Assembly: GCA_002633005.1 (NCBI GenBank)
Contig: NMRA01000170.1
Coordinates: forward strand, 78,739-142,738
DNA length: 64,000 bases
Source: Phoronis australis
Lineage: Eukaryota > Phoronida > Phoronidae
Direction of reading: 5' to 3'
A program made the translations under genes and the position numbers. Below the pieces are notes generated by a model, which did no database searches, was not told the DNA's origin, and saw only the letters and a program-made list of their open reading frames with translations. This document shows positions 38,283 to 51,154 of the stretch, one piece after another (position 1 is the stretch's first letter; each line of letters opens with the position of its first letter).

Positions 38283-40688
38283 AAACCGTCACGGACAAAC
38301 TACATTAGAATGATATGATTGGTTTAAGCTGCTCTGCTGAGAGTAGGGTGCTATAGCAATAGCTGGTGTACTGTCATGCCAGATATGCGATGATGCATAA
38401 TTTTTTAGATGAGCGTTTGAATAGAGTCCCACTTTTGGAATTTAAAGTAGACTACTGAAGAGGATATTTATTATTTTTTTCAACAAGAAAATGAAAACTT
38501 TGGTTGCAACATAACTTTAAAAATTGGGTTACGTTTTGTACAATTGTTGATGGCAATGGGTTAATGTTATTTCGAGTAATACATCAGCAGGTCAAAGGTA
38601 AAAATAACAATGAAGCAGTTTATAAAGGTAAAAATAGCACCTATGAGGTCCAGTGTGGCTACAGTATAACCATAGAAAAGGGGAAGTATTACCTTGACTT
38701 ATATAACCACTAAATTTTTGTAACCATTTCGAAATTTAATCCAAACGTTCAACTTGCCATCGTGTGGAATGGGATGTCTCAAGGTAATAGGCATACTACA
38801 TGAACAGCACTTAATGTACCTTTAACTTTAGACTGGCTTGCTTTGACTCGTTTGCTGTAATCAATGAATCGTGTTATAAACTGCCCTGTCCCATATTCTG
38901 GAATAGAGAAATGTTGAGATGGCGTTAATTTGTTTTTATGGTCATTTTCAACTGATCTGGGCTTGCTGAAATACACGTTGTCAGTATACTATCACAAAAT
39001 GGCTAGAGGACTTCTCTTATGTGTCAACGTGGAAGGTTTACGGCAAATTGTTATATAGGAGTGTTGCTAGAACTTTGGATCCTTCCGTTGTTGTTACAAA
39101 TGTTTGATCTCAACTGATACAACTAAACTGAAGCTCAAAACACCAAACAATGGTACAAATGATGTAAACATTGGTGATCACCATGTTCTAAGGGCCCACT
39201 GCTCCTATAAATGCTCTCAAAGATCAAAACAATAGGCTATCCATAGCGTTGTCTTCTGGACTGAGTGTTGGTATACACCGTAAGACTGAAATAGGAACAG
39301 GTCACTGGGTAAAGCTATAACTTGAAGCTAAATTATGTCTAAGATGTTCAAAACAGAAACCTTTGGAAATTGAAATTGTAATCAATTATCCAAGATATGA
39401 AAGAAACCGGCAAGCAAATGTGTACAAATTCGTCATGAGTCTTACATCATGTAGTTCGACAATGGCTTTCTGGCGTTTTGAAAGTAGGTGTCGTGAAAGA
39501 CTTGGACATACCGAATATAATTTAGAAATTACTATTTGAAAACCAAGCAGGAACAAAATATATTATCAAAAAGGAAAAAATGACACTATGACACTCAAAC
39601 TAAGAGTTGGAAATATGATCAATGAAATGTCCAGGTGAAATGAGAAGACCTGTAAATGGCAAACGATATGGGAGTGAGGGGAACAATAATTTGCCCCACC
39701 CCATGATCCAACTAACAGAAACTTCGATAGCTGTATTTTTAAAATTTCTCGAGAACTGGTCATATTTGGAGCTAAATTTTACGCGCGTTACGCGTTTAGG
39801 CTATCATTGTGACTTTGAGGGCGATAAAAAGATGCACTGCCAAAATTGCTCTTTCGGCCTCGGTACAACGCAAAAACTCTTACCTCGAGCTGCGAAATCC
39901 GCAGAAACGTGAGGAAAATAGTATTACACACACAGAACTAAGTATACGGAACATCGTCTCAGAAACTTGCGTTATTGCATTGATTTTGCATATTTCGGAG
40001 AGTGAAAATGAGGCTTAGTTCACTTTATTAGGGTTCATTTGAAGTTCAGTTTATTGGGGTGGCACTTTGAAAGGTGAGGGTTCGAGGCCTTGGGGCCTGC
40101 TTCAAAGACGCTTGTTGAAACACGGGTGGTGGGCGCCTTTCCGGGAGGCAAATGAGGTGGAACTGACAGAATGTCGCCAATACGCTTCAAAATTATTCGA
40201 ATCGCTAATTTCCATCATTGTGGCCTCCCTCCGTGAGTGACCCTTAAAAAGAACGGACACAAATAAAAGCAGGAATAGGGTGGCCATAGATGCCCCCGGC
40301 CCTCCCACCGTTCCTACGTCCCTGGTAATGAGTGGCCATATTCAGTTATGACGCTAATGCTTTATCGTAAATGTATTTTATCGAGGTAAAATCACGCTTT
40401 GGTGTTGATTTTTTAGACTTATTGCTCATGACGAGTTCGTGTTACTTAGTCATGACGAATTCAAACCAGTCTGTGTAGGCGGTCATCGTCGGCTGAGAGG
40501 ACCGACGCCTGCCTCCATGTATGATGGTCCGGAGACTGGCGTCCGAGTCGGTCACGCAAGTATCACACGAGTTGAGCATTCAACACTGATCGATCTTTGG
40601 ATCACTACGTAAACTCTCTTAGATTTCATTTCACAACCGTGCTACATCATCAAGAATCATTCGTCATTCGCAAGAACAAAAAACGCAA
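38283..40688. other. Intergenic interval between TAF5L and HPGD-like gene
   Basis: This presumably contains the TAF5L 3' UTR, but no nearby AATAAA stands out; the first I found is at about 40262. No spliced gene or clear repeat was recognised. Short open frames at 38504-38713 and 39622-40018 have no family resemblance. Confidence 0.4.
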
Positions 40689-40738
40689 TGACGTCACCTT
40701 CAACCTGCGTCTGCGTCTTCGACTGAGGAGTGTATAAA
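40689..40738 (+). promoter_or_regulatory. CRE and TATA box of the HPGD-like gene
   Basis: A perfect cAMP response element (TGACGTCA, 40689-40696) is followed by a TATA box (gtataaatt, TATAAA at 40733-40738). The ATG at 40830 lies about 92 bp further on, leaving a short 5' UTR. The order and spacing fit a regulated core promoter. Confidence 0.6.
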
Positions 40739-40829
40739 TTACATTTCGCGGCGAAGAATTCAGTTATACCAGCTAGTAACTTTGCTATAAGACTACATGT
40801 AAAACTGGTGGGAAATTGTGTTAAGGACA

Positions 40830-43800
40830 ATGATCATACAAGACTCGGTGGCACTAGTGACAGGGGGTGCCCGTGGCATTGGTGAGACGATAGCGGACGC
40901 GCTTCTGGAACGAGGTGCCAAGGTAACGGAAAATGTCTTATTATCTCGAACTTAGCTTCACTTTTCTCTTTCTTTGGAAACTGTTAGATTATCTTTTGGC
41001 ACAACTCTAAACCAAAGCGTGAAATATATTTGAGCTATGACTAACGATTGGGAGCGATACCAGTTTTTCCACATGGAGACAATAAAAAATTACTGACCAA
41101 CCATAGAGTACCTAGTTCTTATCCAAATGCTAGTGAATCGCGTTTTCAGTAGTCTACTAATTCTTTCTACTTAATTTATCAGACCCAACAAACAAATTCT
41201 GGTAAAATTTTACTTCCCCAGTCTCTCGTAAGCTTTTCCATGCATGATAAAGACCCGAAAATTGAATAATTTTGGAAGTTTTATCTTGAATTGTCGAGAT
41301 CATTTATAACCAGGTTACGCTCTATGACCGGTACTCCAAAAACCGAAAAGTCTATCACGTACCTGTCGACGGAGAGCTGAAATAGCTCAGTCTTTAAGGT
41401 TATGTAAGACCTTATCGACATGTTTGTGCATTTAGCAAAATATTTAGAAACTATAGATTTTAACTCACATATTCAAATATACATTTTCTAGGTTCAAAGT
41501 CTTTATAATTTGGTTATTGACTTTTCACCAATCTGTTATTAGTTGGGTCCTGTGACCATGTCATTTCACTAAAGTTTCCAAAAGTGCATGCATAAGCCAA
41601 ACAACATTATCAATAACATGATCAAAATTTATTTGATATAAATGTTCAAGGTGAGATATCAAAAACACTGTTACAGTTTTCCAAAATCTCGTTTCGCTTT
41701 GTGCAACTTTGAAAATCATGAAAGCCCTATTTTTGGTAGCCTCTCGTACAAAAATGAAACATTTTAAAAACAAATCCTAATAACGATAGTTAGAACAGTG
41801 CAGAATGTATGATATCTGAAAGTTTCATATGAATCCAAGCGGCCATCTCTGAGATATGATGTTTCAAAGTCATCCAAATTTGGCCATTTTTACAGGGTCC
41901 TACATAAAGTTAAACGAGAACATCAGACTGCTTTCCATCGGATGTTGTGAACTCACACGTGTAAATCTATTATAGAGCAATTGTAGGCTCTGTCTTCGTT
42001 ATGGTCAAAAGTTTATGAATGTGAGACGTTTACAAAAGACAGTTCTAATGTAGTTCGCCTTCAGCTTCTCAACCTTCTAATTGTTTCTGGTATCTATACT
42101 TCTACCGTTGGAGTGCCGTCATACGTGTATGCCGTGAATGTTAGACGCAACAGGAATTCACAAGTCATACCTGTGCACACCTGTGCGGTGATCGACATCA
42201 TTTTTGTGCCAAGAGAGTTGAAATATTTTCTTCAGTGGCTTACGAGCTCGGCTGGCAGTAATAAACGTGTCCAAAACGATAATATTTGGGGGAGCAAAAA
42301 TTGAAGTAGATACAGGCCTCATGGATGTTGGATGTGTGGGGCCCCTAAGCTTTAACTTAGCTTAATAGCCCTTATCCGACACCATTGCAGGAGTCCATAA
42401 TTACCTAGATCTCTCCTGAATCCTAATCACTTGACAATCATATCTACTTCAAGTAATGTTATCGAGGAAAAGACGGATGCAAACCGATTCAACGTTCACA
42501 ATTTGGCTGTATACCAAATGTATGTACCCTTCCCTTGACTGAAAGCATTCATCGCCATGTTTCTACTGAATCAGTCATATACCATATGTTAGCAGATTTT
42601 AAAAATGGGTTAATAGCAAACTTAATCTGAAAATTTGTCGAAAATTCAAGTCAAAAGTAGATTACGAGTTATGAGAGCCATTTTGGAAAGCATTGTTGTT
42701 ACTGGAGAGGTCACCCTCGTTTTAATTATTTCAATAAATAAATAAATAAATCTACTCTAAACAATGTTGCGTATGTAGGCTTAAATAATGAACTAAAAGA
42801 TAGTGTTTTCATTTAAACTGATCCCCAAACAATGGTATTTCAACACGCAATCAATTGTTTTATAAACAGTCAGGACTAAATTATGATTTTTTGAATTTCT
42901 GGTAATGCACTTAAAATATTGGCTGCCACGGTTGAACCTGAATTTCACTTTTTAAGAATTGTTAATAAAAAAAAACTCAAATACATGCAAGATAGTTAAA
43001 CACAAAATGTTTCTGTCTCTTGTACCATGAAACTCTCTGTGTTCTAAATTGGTGAATATGAAGGAGATTACTAAATGACTGCCGAGGTCCATATGTTGTG
43101 TCTCAATTCGTTGCGGAGTGTAAAACGATTAATTTCTTTCACCAGCCCGGAGTTTCTTTGATATCGTGGCATGTCGATTATATCTGTAACACAGTTTGTT
43201 TTCTCATATTACGTTATCTTTCGTGATCCAATGTAGTGGAATGGGCGGTTATTTGTGTCGGTGTCAGCCATTTTTGGCTCTTTCTGTGCCCGCTATCACA
43301 CACACAATACGAATGCAATGACTTACGAATGCCTGATGTCTGTTGTAAACCCTAAATTATCCAAGCACAGTTGTCATGGAATTTTATATCAAAATACATC
43401 TGAATTAAAATTTTATACATGTTTACCTACAAAACTTTTTAAAACACGGTGGTCTTACCTTTTGACTTGCTAAATTGAACAAAATCTTTCCCGGTACATA
43501 TTTAGATCTCCCATTGTACATGTATAAAACACATGCGGCTGTCTCAGTTAAGATTGAATGAAAAATAGAACAGATTTTGGTAGTAACCTGATTTTTCTGG
43601 GTTGACCATTAGTTGTTTACGGTATATATGCTATTTGGTCATTAATTTGAAGAATAACTTTCTTTCACGATATAATTGTAGGGACATGAGCAAAGGCGAT
43701 TGTTTGTTTGCTTTTAACAAATGAGGCTATCAAATACTGAACAGGCGTCAAAATCAATGTGGGTTATCACCACTTTTTGTATTTACTAGACACAATGGAT

Positions 43801-46800
43801 GTATTAGCGATCAGTTAATTGTCTGCCTATCTCTCCCAATACACTTGGCAACACATTTGAAATTTTACATAACCAGATAACTTCCACATATCTGTCAAGT
43901 ATCAACTTGGGATCACGTGACCACGGTGATAAAAGACCACTCAACGTCATTTGTACATAGCCTCTGTCCCTGTATAACATCGTGTATAAGTTACTACGCT
44001 AAGTGCGATAGATATTCTAATTTCATTTTTGTATGCCAAGCAAAATGGAGTTCATCTTTGATGTTCACGTCACTTAGTGTCTTACTAATGAATAAATGAT
44101 TAAACGGGCATATAAGATGCCTCGTATCAAATTGATCAATCGGTCATTGTTGTCTTTATTCGTTAATACTTGCTCTCTCTTGAGACGTGTTTGTTTGGAA
44201 CGTCTGTCGTGTTTTGAAAGTTATCATTCAGACCGTTGTTGAAGTGCATGGTTGTTTGAAAATAGGGCGAGTCTGCATTGAGCGCCAAACGTTGAAAATA
44301 TTGGTATATAAGACGGTATGCACTGTAAAGGTGATACGCGAATGCTACTAACGGGACATTGTCGTGTTTACTGCCAAAATCGCTTATTGGGGATAATTGT
44401 TGGATGGGGTAGACTTCTTAAAGTTGCTAAATTCGACCAGAGCTGTAAAACAATAAAAAGTGCTGCATTTTCATGGTTTTATTATAAATAGCAAATTCTC
44501 GCCGAAATCGAGGCTAGCGACTTTTCCAGTTGAGCACGCTTCAAATACCCTCTCAAAAACTGAGTATAATTCAACTCGGCCAGTACAGCGTTTGACTACC
44601 TCGCCAAAGTTTTAGGTTTGATTACGAGCTGGGACTGGTTTCAAAAACAAGATTTTCTCGCCGATAATATAACTTTAACGCTTTTGCGCAAATTCCCGTT
44701 GCTATTTAAAAAGGATCGCCAAGACCTCTACTAGCAGCGTGAAAGGGTCGCATTCCTAATCTGATATCCAAATCAGCTATAGCTATTTGTCTTCAGTGAG
44801 ATAAGAACAGTTGCTGTTCAGATTTTCTAAAGCGACTTTATTACCTTCTCAGGCTCTTGTTGACTTATTAATTTACCGAACAATTTAACCGCCATCAGAG
44901 AAGTTCAACACTTCCGCCCTTCAGTCATCTTCGGTTAGTGAAGACTGATTAACAGCAGATTAACATAGTTCTGGCTCCAGCAATTCGGATAATTTATAAA
45001 ACACAGAACTAAGCCAATTCACAACGTGGCCGTCATGATTTACCTGTGTCTTATGTGTGTAGACCATAAAGTATTTTTGAAAATATTGAAAATGCAAAAT
45101 GGTATACTTTCAAAACAATGTTTTTTCATGTTATATGAAAGGCAATTGCGCGATCAAAATAATTGGTGTACGAGTATCAAACATTTGCTGTATACAACTG
45201 GTTTCGGTCATGTACGGTTGAACCAGAGTTGGTGATGCACGATATTTTTGTCGGAATTCAAACAAAGGTTGAGAGATGTCAAGAGAGGTGTATGCACGTA
45301 ATTCTTTATAATAACCTTGAACAAATTGTTGAAAGCAAAAAAATGAGCAACCTCTCACTGAACATTTATAAACGACGCCTCGTAAAATACTGACAAGTCG
45401 GAAGCACTTATTAAGTGTCCTGTTTCAATTTTTGCATATTGCTAATGTTCAAGGAAAGTTGAGAATGGGCAAACACCGAAGAACTTTCGTTGAGAGATTG
45501 TTGTGTGATTCTAAAAATAGCCAAAGAAGAGAACGTAATCATGCACGTCAGGAATTTGTGTCAGTTCGAAGATCACATGTGGCACTTCCTATGAGATGCA
45601 TTTTGCCGCCTATTTTAGCACTTGGTGTCTCTAGTGTGCGCATTCTGTTGGATTTTTGAATATGATTCAAGACACTTAGGATAGACTCCAGTTCTAACTA
45701 TAAACGGTAAACTCGAATACTTCATGACGTTGATGGTGATGTTTGTCGATGACGACGTCGACGACGACGACGACAACGACGACGACGACGACGATGATGA
45801 TAACGATGATGGCGATGGTGGCTGTGATGATGTACTACATATTTTGCATCATATTTTTGGGTAATGCTGTTCTACGCCATGACACAGGAAATGTGAAATG
45901 AAATTGACTTATTAAAGGAATTTCAAAACTGGATATGACACGAACACATGTAGTAATCGGAGTGGACAAATTCTTAAGTTTGATATAATTTTACTCGCCA
46001 TTTTGAATATGATTATTTCAGGTTTGTATAGTTGATATTCTCGACGCAGGTCGAGCCACAAGCAAATCATTCGAATCAAAATATGGTGAAGGACGAGTGA
46101 TGTTTGTTCAAGCGGATGTGACGTCTAAGGAGGAACTGGAAGGTAATGGTTTGAGTATACAGGGCCATCGCTCACCAGATGGGAAAGGGTGATGTATCTT
46201 CTGAGAGGGAAATTATTAGATGGAGGGGAAAATCCCCGGGCCCCACCAATGCCACATTCCATTCTCCGTCGCCACTCTTCATCGGCATTGCCTCAAGTAA
46301 CCAAACTGGCTCGAACCTTGAGTGGAGTTTTCATCATTGCAGGGGAATTTCTGTGCGTGATGAGGGGTATTTCAAGTAATTTTTAAATGGTTGTCGTATG
46401 GAAATGAGGTCAGTATCCGGTCCCAAGATCGAGGCATCCGGTCAATAAACTAGCCCAGAACATACATGCGCAAAACTAGATTTTTTCTTTTATGTTAGGC
46501 CACACAAGCCATTTCATTTTCCATAAGTAATTGCATGTCATCGTAGCATTTTCAACTGGTTGCTCTGATAATACGTCCCAGATCTGATAGGACACGCAAT
46601 GCACTGGAGTGTGTCTGGTTGTGGATCGAGATAAAAACGTATTGTGCGCCTATTTCAGTTTAGTGGCGTTATTTGCACTTGCAGTTCGTATTGATAATCC
46701 TGCATGTATACATTACATGCGCGCACACAGGGGTGGGGGTGGCTCGAGGGGGGGGGCGAAGTATACAAAAAGGTCCGCTTCAGAGAAACAAAAACTCCGA

Positions 46801-49800
46801 AATAAAGTAGAAAATGAGACAAAAGTCCACTAAAAAGCATGAACTACCAAAAGTCGACGAATGCACAATTCATAGCTCTGAACGCTCCCCGTGAATCTTA
46901 GTAAAAGGTTCACAATCTCAAAAATTCGAGCCCCCCAATTTTTAAGGCTGGGTGCGTGCATGCATTATACAAGTCCGTTAATAGCCGAGAACAAAACCCT
47001 TGTCTATACTTACAAGTTGTCACGATATTTGTAATTAAGATTGCATGCCATCGTTATATGCTGTATCAAAAAAGCAACCCAGAGAGTTCCTTTATGACAC
47101 TCGAGGGAGCAATTACTTATGGAAAATGAAATGGCTTGTGTGGCCTAACATAAAAGAAAATCAAAGATATTAGTATCTGAACGAAACTGAAAAGATCTGC
47201 GGGTGTTGTATTGGCCAAAGTATCACGAAACTACGTTTTGCTCATCAAATCTCTATCCACGTGACGACGCAAACAAATTGGTAGGATTTCCGGATTCTCT
47301 AAACAAAAGTGCTACGTTGGGAAAAACTCGGTGCATGGATTGATTCTTTGCAATTTTTCTAAGTACATATGCATACATGATGGCAAGCAAAACCTCATCA
47401 CAAATGTTAGTGTGCAGAGGATTAACGAAGCTAAAGCAGGCGTAATGTTATTAACGTGGCCGGTGAAGGTGGACTTCAAGACTCGTAGCTAACCCAGTAT
47501 TTTAATTACTGGCGATGTCTGAATATGCAAAACGTCAACTTCGTCAGTTAGAACTTTGCGATCTTAAAGGTGGCGTTCACAACAATTAACGGTCTGTGAC
47601 CGTCTTAGCTGAGAAAAGGCGTGCAAGCTTTGACAAAACGAGCCCCTGGCCACTAGGTTGTTTCACAAACGTGTCAGACTTGATGAATTTTATAGGCCCA
47701 TGGTACATAAATGAAAAAACCAGGGGCCTACATTATTCAAGTATCACGGGGTATAGACTAAAAATATAATTGCAGGTGCTTTTCAGCAAACACAGGGGAC
47801 GTTTGGAAAGGTTGACATTTTAGTAAACAACGCGGGAATAATGAACGAACACGACTGGTTGAGGACCATAGGAGTGAATTTGGTGAGTTCGATATAGAAG
47901 AGTCGTAATGATAACAGAATCACATCATTTTCGACCAAAGTGTGTAATGTTATGAATGGACACTCATTGCCATTACATTTCGTCACTAAGCAATAACATG
48001 GGAATTCCCAGAAGAAATAAACCAGATGAAGTAACCGTTGCTTCAGGAATTAGTGTATCAGATAGTATGATGTACTTATATTGTATTCTCCGCGTATTAC
48101 TTTTTGCTGCAGATAGCTGTAGTGACGGGATCAAAACTCGCTCAGTCTGCAATGGCTTCTGGTAATGGCGGAGTGATAGTCAACATAGCCTCGACATCAG
48201 GTAAATAAAAACAGAGGCAGTTCATAAATACAAGACAAAATGTTGTAAGTGTAGATTAAAACGAAGTCTCATTCAGCTTTCTATGGTGAAAGAAAACTTT
48301 CCTAACCTCCAGTGGAGGAGCTAGATGAGTGTAATAGCAGGTCACCAGATGGCGCTTGTGATCAATGCACCACCGGCAATTAGATGGCCTTGGAGTGTCG
48401 GCCAGAATGGCTACATCTACAGTGTCTAAGTTTTTGTTTCAGGCATTTACCCATTCTCACTTGCACCCGTCTACTCAGCGTCAAAAACAGCCGTTGTGGG
48501 GTTTACAAAAAGTTGTGCTGTAAGTTCTTACAAGGTGAAATCAGCCAAGCAATGTTTAAAACTGTACGTTTATTCGAAACGTTCTGACTTAGGGAGGGTG
48601 TCACTGACCTCGTCTTTTATGCCAGCGAACAACGTATTTTTCCTTCAAGTATCGGTATTGGCTGAGAAAAGTTAAATAACTCTTGGTTAAAGCTGGCCAA
48701 GCGAATTTAATCTGTTTAACAAAGTATTCGACGAGACGTAGCCTAATCAGAAACCTTCTGATGATGTTCGAATTTTCTGTCTGGAAATTTGTGTGAATTT
48801 GGAGATGTGTCACTGGTGTGACGAATTTCATAAAAAATGCAATACAACAAATGAGGATTTGACTGACGGCTTAAATTTTTCGCTGTTCAAAGTGAATACA
48901 GACGTCTTTAATTTGTTCAATGAAGCTTTGATGCGGAAGGAAAACGCTGAAGGAAGATTCATAATTGCATGAAAAGTCAAACTTTTAGAGGTTTACCACT
49001 GCTAAAGACAAAGGGAATTTATTTTTTCCCCAAATGTTTCAGTTAAGTCCAGATTACGCGCATAATGGCATCCGAATGAACTGTCTGTGCCCGGGGCCCA
49101 CCAAGACACCCATAGTTAACGACATCAACGAGACGACAATGACTCACTTCAGTACAATGATGGCCACGTTTCAGAAGGCTCAGGAGCTGGGTATGTTACT
49201 CGAGTAGGTATTACTGCGCGGTTATGTGTCAGCGCGCGTGCATACACATTCGCGTGCTTGGCCGAAATTAAGTTACGTGTAAGTTAAACATGCAGAGTAA
49301 CATTAATTAACGTTGTTCAATGTGTATCTTTAAAGTAGCTACTCCAGAAAACTCTTCAAACTTTTTGAGCTTGCCATATCTAAAACTGTGAATTCGAACA
49401 TGGTGCATGAACCTGTGACTTGTTTTGAGTCGGTAACCAAAATAAAATCTTATCACGGTAAGAAACATTAGGAGACCGATTTTATGAGAGCAAAACTAAT
49501 TAATTTTCGCTCTTTTTCAAACAGAGCGCTTTAAGGCTTTAACCAGGAATTTTTTCTTTTAAGTGAAGATGCACGTAACACCGTACTGGTTCTGATGCAA
49601 CTCAAAGGATGTTTCAGTGGCATTTTCCTTTGCCGGAAACACCTTTCCAGGGCTGGATAGCTTTGATTACAGTATGACGTCAAAAGCATTGTTCAACAGT
49701 ACAGCTTGACGTGCGATAGTGTGACGTGTCTATTGTTTTCCAGCGTACAGCTTTTATGGAGCTGGACCCAGGTGTTGAAATTTGCCTTTCAACGACGTCA

Positions 49801-50205
49801 GTGACGCACAAATCTAATAGATAACAATTCGTCGTATAATTCTTAGTGTAAGCAAACAGATCCACGGCTAAGTACTCCACTTAGTGAAGTTGATAAAGGT
49901 GTATGATTACCTTCCTATAATTCTTTCAGGCAAGTTAATGTTTAGTGCTAAGTATGATATTAGACTACAAAACTTTTCACCGCCAAAGAATTCATTGACA
50001 TTTAGTACCACCTAAATTTTGAAATTACGCGTTTTTATTGTTTCTTGTCAGACCGGCAGCTATGGTAGATGGTGTTATGCAGTTGATAGAAGACGATACC
50101 AAAACCGGCGAGATTGTGGCGGTAACATCACGTGGTACGGAGATCATGCCATATCCGCATGACCCCATGATTGCCATGGGAAAGACTGAAATGGAGAAAC
50201 CGTGA
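40830..50205 (+). CDS. HPGD: 15-hydroxyprostaglandin dehydrogenase-like short-chain dehydrogenase
   Basis: The family oxidises the 15-hydroxyl of prostaglandins and related lipids with NAD+ in the cytosol. Seven exons join in frame: 40830-40922, 46022-46142, 47776-47882, 48113-48200, 48443-48519, 49043-49203 and 50052-50205. They give 266 residues, the same length as human HPGD. The Rossmann motif TGGARGIG is at 11-18, and D36 after beta-2 (CIVDILDAG) indicates NAD preference. NNAG is at 89-92. The catalytic set N106, S134, Y147 and K151 (YSASK) is intact, and CPGPTKTP follows at the usual place. Exon 6 must end at the later donor (gtaggt at 49204) to keep frame, giving QELGMLLEPAAMVDGV; the nearer gtatgt leads to a stop. 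Assignment within the SDR superfamily rests on remembered HPGD sequence, so a related SDR is possible and the true substrate is unknown. Intron 1 is 5.1 kb. Confidence 0.85.
41390..41935 (+). repeat. Dispersed repeat family A, longest copy
   Basis: This copy in HPGD intron 1 joins the segments seen separately elsewhere. Its first half matches 22755-23085, its middle matches 8970-9180, and its end (ggccatctctgagatatgatgtttcaaa, then tttttacagggtcctacat) matches the reverse complement of 712-830. It is therefore the best guide to the consensus. No ORF was recognised. Confidence 0.6.
45750..45830 (+). repeat. GAC/GAT microsatellite
   Basis: An imperfect run of gac units that turns into gat units, in HPGD intron 1. 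It is not in a coding frame. Confidence 0.95.
46483..47160. mobile_element. Element with perfect 52-bp terminal inverted repeats
   Basis: Bases 46483-46534 (ttttcttttatgttaggcca at the outer end, ccataagtaattgc at the inner end) are the exact reverse complement of 47109-47160, with no mismatch over 52 bases. The 678-bp unit lies wholly in HPGD intron 2 and contains a G-rich repeat-B copy. No transposase frame was seen. Perfect identity of the ends suggests a recent insertion or sequence homogenisation. A target-site duplication is not obvious. Confidence 0.75.
46715..46970 (+). repeat. Dispersed repeat family B, copy 1
   Basis: A G-run (gagggggggggcg) is followed by cagagaaacaaaaactccga, ataaagtagaaaa, gagacaaaagtccactaaaa and gctgggtgcgtgcatg. 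All recur in the same order at 51155-51400. Confidence 0.75.
49335..49575 (+). repeat. Dispersed repeat family C, copy 3
   Basis: In HPGD intron 6, gaattcgaacatggtgcatg and acctgtgact match the inverse of 16390-16440. Then gaccgattttatgaga and aattaattttcgctc match 36315-36375. Similar sequence (caaattcgaaagg, cacctgtgacttgagt) lies at about 60828-60860. Confidence 0.5.
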
Positions 50206-51036
50206 GTCACACGCCTGCTGGAAGCGTCAGGCCGCGCCTTTAAAAAGACAAAACTTCCAGCCTGTACGCCAAGCATTCAAGATGGACATGTTTCAAAATG
50301 TGCTGAAAACCAAGAAAAGCCAATTTGATGGACTAGTTGCCTTAACGAAGAGCCAATTGAACGAGATGTTAAGTGCCGTCCACACCACGAGTTACGCCAG
50401 GACAAGTTATTTCTGGAACGAGGTACGGTAACTTGTTCTAGAGTAATTTCCCCCAGCGCACGTCGTAGTGTGAACGCAAACCTGTAGACAAGGCGGAAGT
50501 AATTATCAGCTGAGCGATTGTTCCGTTACACTAATTGGGTGTCTAATCATTTTGGNNNNNNNNNNNNNNNNNNNNNNNNNNNNNNNNNNNNNNNNNNNNN
50601 NNNNNNNNNNNNNNNNNNNNNNNNNNNNNNNNNNNNNNNNNNNNNNNNNNNNNNCCATGGGAAAGACTGAAATGGAGAAACCGTGAGTCACACGCCTGCT
50701 GGAAGCGTCAGGCCGCGCCTTTAAAAAGATAAAGCTTCCAGCCTGTACGCCAAGCATTCAAGATGGACATGTTTCAAAATGTGCTGAAAACCAAGAAAAG
50801 CCAATTTGATGGACTAGTTGCCTTAACGAAGAGCCAATTGAACGAGATGTTAAGTGCCGTCCACACCACGAGTTACCCCAGGACAAGTTATTTCTGGAAC
50901 GAGGTACGGTAACGTGTTCTAGAGTAATTTCCCCCAGCGCACGTCGTAGTGTGAACGCAAACCTGTAGACAAGGCGGAAGTAATTATCAGCTGAGCGATT
51001 GTTCCGTTACACTAATTGGGTGTCTAATCATTTTGG
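50175..51036 (+). repeat. Near-identical duplication across an assembly gap
   Basis: Bases 50175-50555 and 50655-51036 agree apart from a handful of substitutions (for example agacaaaactt against agataaagctt). They are separated by N at 50556-50654. Each copy includes the last 31 bases of the HPGD-like CDS and its 3' flank. The break at the N run and the SNP-level difference suggest two alleles placed in tandem by the assembler. A real tandem duplication is not excluded. Confidence 0.85.
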
Positions 51037-51154
51037 CTTCATATTTGTTGCATGATGTAAGGTGTGTAGTGAGGACGTTAGCTTGAACGGGGTAAAGTTG
51101 CTCCACGGCAAGTTGTTCTAGGTCAACTCATGGTATGTACACATGGACACGACT

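Noticed and set aside
45026-45659. Series of short frames in HPGD intron 1
   Set aside because: Possibly transposon-derived, but no motif could be named, and the HPGD reading frame bypasses them.
46655-46840. Short frames on both strands around the G-run
   Set aside because: They fall in repeat family B inside an intron and have no coding features.
50506-50757. Second HPGD-like coding fragment beside the N gap
   Set aside because: It is the duplicated block after the gap read through N. It is not an independent gene.
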